Part shown: positions 1 through 7,463 of the stretch, in pieces
Numbering within the stretch: position 1 is the first letter of the stretch
Layout: each line of letters opens with the position of its first letter
DNA from: Gammaproteobacteria bacterium
Lineage (GTDB): Bacteria; Pseudomonadota; Gammaproteobacteria; SZUA-152
Length of the DNA: 43,880 nucleotides
Assembly: GCA_029882975.1 (NCBI GenBank)
Contig: JAOUJW010000015.1
Coordinates: 70,450 to 114,329, forward strand
Direction of reading: 5' to 3'
The notes under the pieces: generated by a model
What the model saw: the letters and a program-made list of their open reading frames with translations, nothing else
Told to the model about the DNA's origin: nothing
Databases searched by the model: none
Position numbers and translations under genes: made by a program

Positions 1-1164
1 AGCTGTCGCCGCTTCCAAAGAGGTCATATTTAACACCGTATTGGAAAATACCTCCCGTCCTGGTGAGTGCATCGGTAAATCAAAGATAGTCACTTTTTTC
101 CCATTACTCCAGCGGCTCACCTTGTCGGTATAAATATTGCGAATGTCACTTTTGCTCAAAGTTTCATGATTGTTTTTATGAACAATCACCACAATGGCCT
201 CCTCCTCAGAATTGACTTTGCTCGTTTGCGGTTGAGCTATCCGACCGGCGTCTAAAATACTTTGCTTTAAGCCGGCTATCACTTGGGATTCCGGGTCTGA
301 TTGGGATTCCGGGTTTGAACTGTCTTGCGCCTTTGGTGTGGATTTAACTTGAGCCAAATGAGCCTGAGGGAGCGTTCTAGCGTTTTTATCGGATTTTAAC
401 GCAATGGTTTTATTACGCGGTTTTGTTGTTGTGGGTTTGTTTTGCCGGTCGGTTTTTTGTGCCGCAGGCGGTTTCCCTTGCTGCGGTCGTTCTGACAAAA
501 CCGGTTTGGTTTGGGAAAGTTTTTGTACCGCGACTTGCTTTTCAGGTTTGGAAGAATTGGGACTTACCACTGTGGCAGTGATGTGTTTTTTTCGTTTTGC
601 AGCAGGTTTTGCTGTGACAGACGCAAGCGGCACCTCCGAGTCAGCAAAAGAGCCCCCCAATGCGCCGCTGGAAAAATGCTCAAAAGCCTGAAGATCTTCC
701 AGAGTTTCCTCATTTGCCAAATCCTCAGCAAAGCCGGCTTCGGCAGGATTTGCAACCGTGGCAGCCCCGATGCCGGAATCTTCGCCGGCTGTCATACCAA
801 TAGCCACCTCATTTAAAGAGACTTCCGCATCCGAGGCCACATCCGCATCAAACGACTTGCCCTCCGGAGGAACAGCCAACAGAACCACTTGTTTGCCTTG
901 TGCCAGTTCTTCGGATTGCGACAGATCCATATCTCCGGGAGATGTGCTCCCCGTCACCTCTTCTGAGTCCGCCTGTGACCGCGGTTCATTTATTACTACG
1001 GGAGCGATGTCTTCCTGTTCAAATATCTCCGATATAAGTGCCTGTTCCATCTCGGAGACTTTTTCCGGCACAATGACCGGCGGCAAAGGATCCCGCTTCA
1101 AAAGTACCAGGCTACTGACAACGATAGAAATCCCTAGAAATGAAAATATCCAGACAAATCGCAT
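1..1164 (-). CDS. membrane-anchored PstS-like substrate-binding protein (3' end outside window)
   Basis: Open from an ATG at 1164 to the window edge with no stop, so at least 388 residues; the C-terminus is missing. Residues 1-22 form one hydrophobic segment followed by KR, an N-terminal anchor or uncleaved signal. Residues about 30-180 are acidic and low-complexity, 185-280 are Lys/Pro/Thr-rich and basic, and 282-294 hold a short repeat (NPESQ/DPESQ). From about residue 323 the sequence becomes ordered: IVVIVHKNN, LSKSDIRNIYTDKVSRWSNG and PGREVFSNTVL, which match the start of PstS-like phosphate-binding (PBP-like) domains found beside porins in marine gammaproteobacteria. It lies 81 bases downstream of the porin-like gene on the same strand, so co-transcription is likely. 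A weak GGAA Shine-Dalgarno lies about 10 bases before the ATG. The domain call is from motif memory; ligand unknown. Confidence 0.72.
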   Translation of the reverse strand, partial: MRFVWIFSFLGISIVVSSLVLLKRDPLPPVIVPEKVSEMEQALISEIFEQEDIAPVVINEPRSQADSEEVTGSTSPGDMDLSQSEELAQGKQVVLLAVPPEGKSFDADVASDAEVSLNEVAIGMTAGEDSGIGAATVANPAEAGFAEDLANEETLEDLQAFEHFSSGALGGSFADSEVPLASVTAKPAAKRKKHITATVVSPNSSKPEKQVAVQKLSQTKPVLSERPQQGKPPAAQKTDRQNKPTTTKPRNKTIALKSDKNARTLPQAHLAQVKSTPKAQDSSNPESQSDPESQVIAGLKQSILDAGRIAQPQTSKVNSEEEAIVVIVHKNNHETLSKSDIRNIYTDKVSRWSNGKKVTIFDLPMHSPGREVFSNTVLNMTSLEAATA

Positions 1165-1245
1165 AATCTATTTTCCGGGGTTTAACGACAGTTTTCCATT
1201 AAAATTCAGGAACACGACAAGGGCCTACAGGGACCACATCAGCAC

Positions 1246-2415
1246 CTACTCACCCAAATGCACAGCTATAGACAATATGGTGGAATTGTAATTAGCCGAA
1301 ACACTTGAATCAACCACATGGTGCTCTAATTTCAACACCAGTTCATTACTGACACGATAGTTGAATATGGCACTGTGAATCAAATATTTCTCCCGCTGCC
1401 GCGGCGGTAATATTTTATAGTCCACAAACCGGTCGAAGCGATACCCTATAACATACTGATTTTTATTGTAAAGCAGCTGACCATAATAACCATCCTTGTC
1501 ATATTCATCACCATTGGGGCGCTTGTAGGTACCATAAGCATACTCTGTTTGAAAGGTAAAACCCGCACCCTGCGCTTTAGCATGCGCACCCACCACCGAT
1601 TTAGCCACGCCATCCATTCCGTCATTAATCGTATCGCGGTAGTAACTCCCTCCCAGTTCCCAACGATCGAACACCAATGCTGCACGCATGCCCACGGACT
1701 TTGAGCTATTGTTATCGCCGGCTCCAGCGGCCGACTCGCCGTTACCAACATATAAATTGTAATTTAAAAAGGCGTTACCGATGGCTGGATTACCAAATAC
1801 CATAGCACCATCTATGTATTGAGGAAATATTTGTCGTATGTGAGCCGGCCGCTCCTGAGTAGCCACGTATGGCGGATAGTAATCTGTAAGCCAAATTCCT
1901 GCGGGGGTATAAAACCTCCCGGCCTTCAGGTTCATTGCCGTTGTGTATAAGTAATCGATATTCATGGCTTCGAGGAAAAGCTGCCCACTGCAATTACTGC
2001 AGTTGGATCCTCCGCCGAAATCAATAAAAGGGCCATCCTCGTATTCCACTTCGGAAAACAAGCGCCAACGTTCACTGATGTTTTTAGAAACAAACAAGGA
2101 AAAATGGTGTAGTCGAAAGCCATCGTTGCTGCCTTCCAGCGAAGATTGGCGATACTCCACATCCGCATACCCGGACAATTTCACCCGGGATTGCAGTTGT
2201 TTTTCCAGGTCCATGCCCATCTCCTGAGCCACGGTATTGTCATCCAGCAGTTTGTTTAGTTTTTCTTCCTGCTCCTGTTGCGAGCGACGCAATTGTTCAT
2301 TTTCTTGCTGCAATCCCTCGATCAGTTGCCGTAGTTCACTTTCGGAAGCCTGCACCGAGCCTGATAAAAATAACAACATCCCGGTAAACACAAGCATTTT
2401 ATTTATTATTGTCAT
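1246..2415 (-). CDS. outer-membrane porin-like beta-barrel protein
   Basis: 389 residues. I chose the ATG at 2415 over an in-frame start nine codons upstream because GGGGA lies six bases before it and the protein then opens with a clean signal peptide (MTIINKMLVF..., predicted cleavage after VQA at residue 23). Residues 24-60 are a heptad-like, Gln/Glu-rich coiled coil (ESELRQLIEGLQQENEQLRR), as in trimeric OprO/OprP-type porins. From about residue 78 the sequence alternates short aromatic-rich strands and polar turns (LSGYADVEYRQ, ERWRLFSEVEYED, YVIGYRFDRF) and ends with a strand close to the C-terminus, as expected of a barrel. A CSNCSG pair (around residue 130) in an apparent loop is unusual for a porin. 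The downstream neighbour is a PstS-like protein, so phosphate or another anion is a plausible substrate, but that is inference. Confidence 0.75.
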   Translation of the reverse strand: MTIINKMLVFTGMLLFLSGSVQASESELRQLIEGLQQENEQLRRSQQEQEEKLNKLLDDNTVAQEMGMDLEKQLQSRVKLSGYADVEYRQSSLEGSNDGFRLHHFSLFVSKNISERWRLFSEVEYEDGPFIDFGGGSNCSNCSGQLFLEAMNIDYLYTTAMNLKAGRFYTPAGIWLTDYYPPYVATQERPAHIRQIFPQYIDGAMVFGNPAIGNAFLNYNLYVGNGESAAGAGDNNSSKSVGMRAALVFDRWELGGSYYRDTINDGMDGVAKSVVGAHAKAQGAGFTFQTEYAYGTYKRPNGDEYDKDGYYGQLLYNKNQYVIGYRFDRFVDYKILPPRQREKYLIHSAIFNYRVSNELVLKLEHHVVDSSVSANYNSTILSIAVHLGE

Positions 2416-2712
2416 TAGTAGTCCCCAATTTTTATATCCCAAAATCCATAACTCAAACGCTGCAATGTCCTACACACCCCCCTACACCTGCTCAGAAAAC
2501 CCCTAATAGAATCCCCGGTAAAACCCAGGCATTCTTTACGCATCAATACCGCACCTACGTAAGAACACCCTTACACCAAAAAATCTTGAATATGAGAGCA
2601 ATCTACAAAACGTGTATATTTTAAGGGAAGCGGTGAATTACCACAATCTAACGGATAACAGATAATTAAGGAACCGATATATATAACGTAGAACACATTC
2701 CGGAGGGCAAAA

Positions 2713-2781
2713 ATGTATAAGATTTCAGCAGTTTTTGGCGAAAGAGTGATATCGTTAAGAGTTATTACTACCATTTCGTGA
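2713..2781 (+). CDS. 22-codon leader ORF overlapping the GGDEF gene
   Basis: ATG at 2713 preceded by a near-ideal Shine-Dalgarno (GGAGGG at 2702-2707, five-base spacing). It encodes a 22-residue peptide (MYKISAVFGERV..., ending TTIS) and stops with TGA at 2779-2781, which overlaps the GTG start of the diguanylate cyclase (GTGA). The GTG has no good Shine-Dalgarno of its own, so coupled translation is the simplest reading. The alternative is that a one-base sequence error splits a longer N-terminus of the cyclase. Confidence 0.5.
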   Translation: MYKISAVFGERVISLRVITTIS

Positions 2782-3794
2782 TTAATGGTTTATTATTATC
2801 GTATCTGTCGACAGTTCTCGTCGTCTCCATTAATTTTCATACAATGCCACGGACCTGCATAAAATTGATTAAAACCAATCCATATACCGCTAAAAACCTA
2901 TGGTTATACAGTCTATATATGCTGGTGGCTTGCGCCGTAACCGCCGGCTTAAATATTGTACACACGAAATACGTTCTCAATATTGATCTTTATGCCAGCC
3001 TCTTTGTTGTCCCCACCGTTGCAGGCTTGTTGTTCGGATTCACGGTTGCAAGATCCAAAATCATGCACACCGAAAATCTGCGCGCCATACGATATAGTTG
3101 TGACGCTGGGGTGATCGCCAAGCATATCGTTCAAGCTTGCTTTGTCACCTGCGCCTTGAACGTAGTGCATACCGAATGGATTTTAAAACAACCCCTAAGC
3201 AGTGATTTGTTTGTCGCCCCTTTAATCGCCGGTATTTTCTTCGGTTATCTGATCGCTAGAGTCAATATCTTAAACAACAAACTGCTGCGCCTGGCCAGTA
3301 CAGATTTGCTCACACGTACCGCCAATCGCATGCAATTTGATAAATGCTTGAAACAGGAGCTGGAACAGGCCAAGAAATCGGGGAATACCTTTTCCTTGAT
3401 TTATTTTGACATCGACAATTTTAAGGAAATCAATGACCGATTCGGCCATTTGGCTGGAGACCATATACTGGTGGAGGTGGCCCATTGCGTTAAAAAAACT
3501 ATCCGCCGCCACGACGTCCTGGCACGCTATGGTGGTGACGAGTTCATCATTCTAGCCCGCTCGGCGAATTTGCAAACTTCATTGCAGCTGGCAGAAGAAA
3601 TCAAACACCAAGTTTGCACCAACGCTCGCGGTAATGCAGCTCACGGCAATGGAGAAGCCATAGCTGTCAGTTGCAGTTTTGGTGTCGTTGAGTATTCCCC
3701 TCAAAGGGACTCCGTACTCAGTCTGATAAAAGATGCTGACAACGCCCTTTACACGGCCAAAAACGAAGGTCGGAATTGCGTTGCCGCCGGTTAA
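2778..3794 (+). CDS. membrane-bound diguanylate cyclase (GGDEF)
   Basis: 338 residues from a GTG start. The GGDEF domain covers about 172-338: DxLT-like entry (STDLLTRTANR), substrate region FDIDNFKEINDRFGH, the intact active-site motif GGDEF at 252-256, and an inhibitory RxxD site (RRHD, 243-246) five residues before it. It should make cyclic di-GMP from two GTP at the inner membrane and be product-inhibited. Residues about 40-165 are a membrane region made of two copies of one unit: AGLNIVHTKYVLNIDLYASL...VAGLLFGFTVARSKI and CALNVVHTEWILKQPLSSDL...IAGIFFGYLIARVNI. No known sensor domain is recognised. Start choice rests on the GTGA overlap with the leader ORF; an internal ATG at 2844 lacks a ribosome site and would only remove the first 22 residues. 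Confidence 0.9.
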   Translation: MINGLLLSYLSTVLVVSINFHTMPRTCIKLIKTNPYTAKNLWLYSLYMLVACAVTAGLNIVHTKYVLNIDLYASLFVVPTVAGLLFGFTVARSKIMHTENLRAIRYSCDAGVIAKHIVQACFVTCALNVVHTEWILKQPLSSDLFVAPLIAGIFFGYLIARVNILNNKLLRLASTDLLTRTANRMQFDKCLKQELEQAKKSGNTFSLIYFDIDNFKEINDRFGHLAGDHILVEVAHCVKKTIRRHDVLARYGGDEFIILARSANLQTSLQLAEEIKHQVCTNARGNAAHGNGEAIAVSCSFGVVEYSPQRDSVLSLIKDADNALYTAKNEGRNCVAAG

Positions 3795-3842
3795 CCGGGG
3801 CCATTCGGCCCCAAACTATCACATTCAAATTTAAGAGTCTGT

Positions 3843-4052
3843 TTAAGCGACAGGCCGGTAAATCAAACCGGGCACAAATAAAAGCTCATCCTTATCCAGC
3901 TGATCCAGAGGACAACCATCTCGATCACATTGAGCTATGCGATCAAATACATATTTCTTGTCATACTGGGTTATGCTTTCGTAAATTGGTTTTCCCAAAT
4001 GGGTTCCAATGGCAGGACCGTATTCTCGTTTCACCACTTTAATTGCCCTCAT
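3843..4052 (-). CDS. small conserved-looking hypothetical protein, 69 aa
   Basis: I do not recognise this protein. It runs from ATG at 4052 to TAA at 3843. Codon choice and composition look protein-like: balanced charges, aromatic residues and no low complexity (MRAIKVVKREYGPAIGT..., DKKYVFDRIAQCDRDG, DELLFVPGLIYR). No signal peptide or membrane segment is present. No convincing Shine-Dalgarno precedes the ATG. It converges on the diguanylate cyclase gene with a 48-base gap and has no same-strand partner. It could be a chance ORF, but it fills an otherwise gene-free stretch and reads better than the shadow frames around it. Confidence 0.5.
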   Translation of the reverse strand: MRAIKVVKREYGPAIGTHLGKPIYESITQYDKKYVFDRIAQCDRDGCPLDQLDKDELLFVPGLIYRPVA

Positions 4053-4390
4053 TAGATTGGTGTCAAAGTTTTACTGTTCAAAACCAATGCGGATTACATT
4101 GATTCAATTCAATGGAACGTCAATAATGGAACGTCAATGAAAAGTATCGTCCATGCATCTTTCCGCTTTAATGGTTTAGACAACAGAAATTCTCAAGTTG
4201 AGAACCAACACCAAAACCGCCGAAATACATAAGTAATCACTAATATTCTACCTATGTAATAGTGGAACTCATGGCTCCATCTGGTGTAGTATGATCGTCA
4301 ACATCGAGCATTTTCGCGACAAAGTCGTTGGTTTTCTTGGTAACCATGACTGCAAATTACATAATGTGTGCCACTGGATATAAATGTGTC
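4053..4390. other. gene-free stretch with a short tandem repeat
   Basis: 338 bases without a supported gene. It holds a perfect two-copy 14-base tandem repeat at 4111-4138 (unit AATGGAACGTCAAT) and a small palindrome near 4189-4204 (TTCTCAA/TTGAGAA). A 31-codon ORF starts at 4138 inside the repeat but has nothing else in its favour. No convincing promoter was found. Confidence 0.5.
4111..4138. repeat. two-copy 14-base tandem repeat
   Basis: The unit AATGGAACGTCAAT occurs at 4111-4124 and again, identical, at 4125-4138. It lies between the small hypothetical gene and the endonuclease-like gene. It may be a simple duplication; a paired regulator site cannot be excluded. Confidence 0.7.
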
Positions 4391-5098
4391 ATGAATTTCA
4401 ATATTCCGAGAACATTACCCTTGTTATCCGCCTTTGTCTTCTTGTATGCCATTGCAGTAGAGGCGGAAGAAGTTGAGGTAGAGCCGGCTCCACACAATCA
4501 TCCTTTCTGGCAGCTCTATCCGGAAGGTGGCTGGACACTCTATTGCGGTGAGCACTTTACCGCTCAATCCAACATTGTGGCGGAGCCGGTGTACTCAGCG
4601 TATTGGATAAAACGTTTTTTTTCCTGCAGCAGCCTTGAAGAATGTAGAAGCAAACAAACATTTCGTGAAATTGAAAACGACTTACATAACCTCTATCCGG
4701 CACTGCCTATGATTGTATTGGCCCGTAAAGATGACGATTATGGCATAGTGGCAGGCGAATTTAGAGAATACTTTGAATGTGATTTTGAGCATGATGGCCA
4801 ACAACATGTGGTGGAACCTCGCCCTATTGCCCGTGGAAACATAGCTCGTTCTCTGTTTTATATGCACAAAAACTATGGCTTGCCGCTAAAAAGTACTCAG
4901 TTCAATTTATTTATGGACTGGCATAAAAACGACCCGCCCAGCAAAGATGAAATCCGGCGTAATGAACTGATTGAAAAACTCCAAGGCAACAGGAATCCTT
5001 TTATAGACCATCCTGACACGGCTGAAGACTTGCGTGCTTCCGTAGCCAGGTCGAGTGAAACACAGCCAAGCAACAATCAGGCAGCCGCAGGCCTATAG
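4391..5098 (+). CDS. endonuclease I family protein, probably catalytically inactive
   Basis: 235 residues from ATG 4391, chosen because it opens with a signal peptide (MNFNIPRTLPLLSAFVFLYA...); upstream in-frame ATGs at 4346 and 4364 cannot be excluded. The C-terminal half matches the EndA/Vvn endonuclease I family closely: ENDLHNLYPAL, EPRPIARGNIARSLFYMH, LFMDWHKNDPPS, RRNELIEKLQGNRNPFIDHP. Members of this family are secreted beta-beta-alpha-metal nucleases that cut DNA non-specifically, using a His in an EHV(Y/V) motif and an Asn metal ligand in a downstream NxxR-type motif. Here the expected EH is Glu-Pro (EPVYSAYWI; codons 4583-4588) and the NxxRxN region reads IVLARKD, so both the general base and the metal ligand appear lost. 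Cys pairs are kept. It converges tail to tail on yjdF with a six-base overlap. The fold assignment is strong; loss of activity is inferred. Confidence 0.8.
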   Translation: MNFNIPRTLPLLSAFVFLYAIAVEAEEVEVEPAPHNHPFWQLYPEGGWTLYCGEHFTAQSNIVAEPVYSAYWIKRFFSCSSLEECRSKQTFREIENDLHNLYPALPMIVLARKDDDYGIVAGEFREYFECDFEHDGQQHVVEPRPIARGNIARSLFYMHKNYGLPLKSTQFNLFMDWHKNDPPSKDEIRRNELIEKLQGNRNPFIDHPDTAEDLRASVARSSETQPSNNQAAAGL

Positions 5099-5707
5099 TC
5101 GCGGTAACTGTCTATCTTGAACGGTAGTCAAGCCTATCTGAGCAACAATAGCCCCCAAAAGAGCCAAGGCCATATCAGACTGAGTATCCCATTCATAACC
5201 CTGTGTTCCAAGAAAAGCATCGGCAGCACTACCGCTTGCCACCGCAACCCACCACTCAATCAACTCGTAAAATGCACTGATCGCCAGACATATACACACC
5301 ACGATAAAAAACAGCCATTTACCCGGCACTAATGGTGAACGACGCAGCAAGATTTCCCTCGCGACCATGGCAGGAATAAACCCCTGAGCAAAATGTCCTA
5401 ATTTGTCGTAGTGATTTCTCTCCCACCCCAAACTGTCACCAATCCAGTCAAATAAAGGAACTTCCGCGTAGGTGTAATGGCCTCCAACCATCAATATGAT
5501 GCAATGCACTAAAATCAATGCGTACACCAGTGGCGTCAGGGGAAACCGACTTAGTGTCAGCAACAAAATTAGAGCCGCTAGTAAGGCAGGTATGACCTCT
5601 AAAAACCAAATGAAATAGTCAGTCGGTTGCACCGCTGACCAAATCAGCACCGACAAGTACAAACCTGCCCAAGACCAAAACCATTGGGACCGAAGCTGTG
5701 GGTTCAA
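5093..5707 (-). CDS. yjdF: YjdF/DUF2238 family inner-membrane protein
   Basis: 204 residues with about six membrane segments and the family's charged signature between them (YAEVPLFDWIGD, RNHYDKLGHFAQGFIP, FYELIEWWVA, GTQGYEWDTQSDM). Function is unknown for the family; the conserved His and acidic residues face the membrane interface, which hints at enzyme or transport work but proves nothing. The start is TTG at 5707: it overlaps the MFS stop as TTGA and is preceded by a very strong purine site (AGGAGG, seven bases upstream), so translation is coupled to the MFS gene. Length fits the family (about 200 residues). Confidence 0.88.
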   Translation of the reverse strand: MNPQLRSQWFWSWAGLYLSVLIWSAVQPTDYFIWFLEVIPALLAALILLLTLSRFPLTPLVYALILVHCIILMVGGHYTYAEVPLFDWIGDSLGWERNHYDKLGHFAQGFIPAMVAREILLRRSPLVPGKWLFFIVVCICLAISAFYELIEWWVAVASGSAADAFLGTQGYEWDTQSDMALALLGAIVAQIGLTTVQDRQLPRL

Positions 5708-6864
5708 CTTGCCACCTCCTCCTTTACGTGAGTCATGTCCGGTCGCAGCCAGATCCAGCTAACCACCGCTCCCAGTATGACGCTGATACTGGCGATGGCA
5801 AACACTGTGGGAGCCCCCATACTTTCCCAGATTAATCCACTGTAGAAACTACCGATAGCGCCCCCCAACCCGAAACTCAAACTGCTGTAGAGCGCCTGCC
5901 CTTTACCCTGGTGATGGCCCGAAAAATATTGATGAATCAATTGAATAGCACTGGCGTGATATATTCCAAAACTGGCGGCATGGAGAATCTGCGCAACCAC
6001 CAACACAGCCAAACTGTCGACAAAATTGCCGATGAGCAACCAGCGCAATGCTGCCAGGACCAGGCTGATCCAAAGTAATAGCTTCACTCCCAAGCGAGGG
6101 ACCAAGCGATGCATTAATAAAAATGCCACCACCTCAGCAATGACCCCCAGAGCCCATAACCATCCGATTAACGAAGGACTGTAACCGGACTCCTCCAGAT
6201 AGATGGTATAGAAAGTATAGTAAGGTCCATGGCTCATTTGCATTAGCAAACATACTGCCAGTAAGGCCAACACTCGCGGCTGTTTCATCACACTGGTTAA
6301 GGATCGATTCTGTATCGACTTATGCCCTGCCGCTTGCTCCGGAACCAAAAGGCTCATGCCCCAAATACCAACAAACAATATCAGCAACACCAGCGGTAAC
6401 GTGTTAATCCCCAGCTGATGTAACACGTGCCCTAAGCCGGCTGCTGTAATAATAAATCCTATGGAACCCCAAAGGCGAATGCTGCTATAACGGTGGGTAT
6501 GGTTACCCAAAAAGGTAAATGTGGTGGCTTCAAACTGAGGTAAAGTGGCGTTCCAAAAAAAACTGAAACTCACCATAACCAGCAACAACCACCAATAGTG
6601 ACTACCGGCAAATACCCCTGCAAAACACACCGCACCTAAGGCGCACCCCCAACGTACAAAACGCATGCGCTTGCCGGTATGATCAGCAATCCATCCCCAT
6701 ACATTGGGAGAAATGATTTTAGTCCCCATCACAACAGCCATGAACAAACCTATGTCCTGTGCTGTGAAACCAACCGACTTGAGATACAGCCCCCAATAGG
6801 GCAACAAAGCACCTAAAGATGCAAAATAGAACAGATAAAATCCGGACAATCGCCAATAGGGCAT
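5704..6864 (-). CDS. MFS permease, HcaT/LacY-like family
   Basis: 386 residues, about twelve membrane segments. It opens LSGFYLFYFASLGALLPYWGLYL, typical of the PF12832 (MFS_1_like, HcaT/3-phenylpropionate) branch, followed by the cytoplasmic loop GWIADHTGKRMR and, in the second half, LGVKLLLWISLVLAALRWLL and a YHASAIQLIHQYF segment also common in this branch. It should act as a proton-coupled importer or exporter in the inner membrane; substrate cannot be read. Its ATG at 6864 lies 30 bases after the upstream membrane-protein stop and it overlaps yjdF by four bases, so it sits inside an aroC-mp-MFS-yjdF run. No strong Shine-Dalgarno is seen. Confidence 0.85.
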   Translation of the reverse strand: MPYWRLSGFYLFYFASLGALLPYWGLYLKSVGFTAQDIGLFMAVVMGTKIISPNVWGWIADHTGKRMRFVRWGCALGAVCFAGVFAGSHYWWLLLVMVSFSFFWNATLPQFEATTFTFLGNHTHRYSSIRLWGSIGFIITAAGLGHVLHQLGINTLPLVLLILFVGIWGMSLLVPEQAAGHKSIQNRSLTSVMKQPRVLALLAVCLLMQMSHGPYYTFYTIYLEESGYSPSLIGWLWALGVIAEVVAFLLMHRLVPRLGVKLLLWISLVLAALRWLLIGNFVDSLAVLVVAQILHAASFGIYHASAIQLIHQYFSGHHQGKGQALYSSLSFGLGGAIGSFYSGLIWESMGAPTVFAIASISVILGAVVSWIWLRPDMTHVKEEVAS

Positions 6865-6894
6865 AGGAAAGGTTGTGTTTTTGCTGATCCGGTT

Positions 6895-7449
6895 TTAATA
6901 AAACAACATGCCCATTACTAACAACAATGCAGCCGTTAGAAAAAAAGCCATGTTCATGGTTAATACATACTTACGATTAACGAAACTGCTACAAAATGCG
7001 ATTCGGGCCATGCTGTACAGCATTAGCACCGCTAAAAACAAACCCGCCGAATGCTTAAGAAAATCATCCATCAAAAAACTGATCTCAGCTTCTTGCCAGG
7101 GTAATATCCCACCATAATACAATTGACTGAATACCTGCTGCGACAGGATATCAAACAAAAAAGTGGCAAATAAAATAGCAATGGTAAACAGAAATAAAAA
7201 TGCTACCCCTTTGGGTCGCCGCCTCGCTTCCCACAAGACCCAAAACAAACTGAGTAAAACGCTAACCAGGACAGACAAAAACAATAAAATGGCCAACACA
7301 CAGTTCAAGCAATTGTCCGTGTGGTCCATTGGCTGAAGCAGTTGCCATTTAACCAGCAAAAACAGTGAAAAGCTCAGAAAAAACCAAGGTACGCCAAAGG
7401 GATCTTTCCTAAAAAGCGCAACGATTTTCTGTACATTCACACTCTGCAT
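6895..7449 (-). CDS. hypothetical inner-membrane protein, five predicted segments
   Basis: 184 residues from ATG 7449 (an in-frame TTG lies two codons upstream). I do not recognise the family. Hydrophobic segments cover roughly residues 20-40, 47-73, 83-105, 130-150 and 160-184, leaving short charged loops (DHTDNCLNC, WEARRRPKG, FVNRKY). The C-terminus is hydrophobic to the last residue. CLNC between the first two segments could form a disulfide if periplasmic. It follows aroC by 14 bases and precedes the MFS gene by 30, so it is very likely co-transcribed, which gives no functional clue. Confidence 0.75.
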   Translation of the reverse strand: MQSVNVQKIVALFRKDPFGVPWFFLSFSLFLLVKWQLLQPMDHTDNCLNCVLAILLFLSVLVSVLLSLFWVLWEARRRPKGVAFLFLFTIAILFATFLFDILSQQVFSQLYYGGILPWQEAEISFLMDDFLKHSAGLFLAVLMLYSMARIAFCSSFVNRKYVLTMNMAFFLTAALLLVMGMLFY

Positions 7450-7463
7450 GATCAAAACGGATT

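Noticed and set aside
2571-2774. 67-codon minus-strand ORF between the porin and cyclase genes
   Set aside because: It lies over the cyclase promoter and leader region and has no ribosome site or protein-like pattern.
4138-4233. 31-codon ORF starting in the 14-base tandem repeat
   Set aside because: Only a weak GGA upstream and an Asn/Gln-rich product with no further support.
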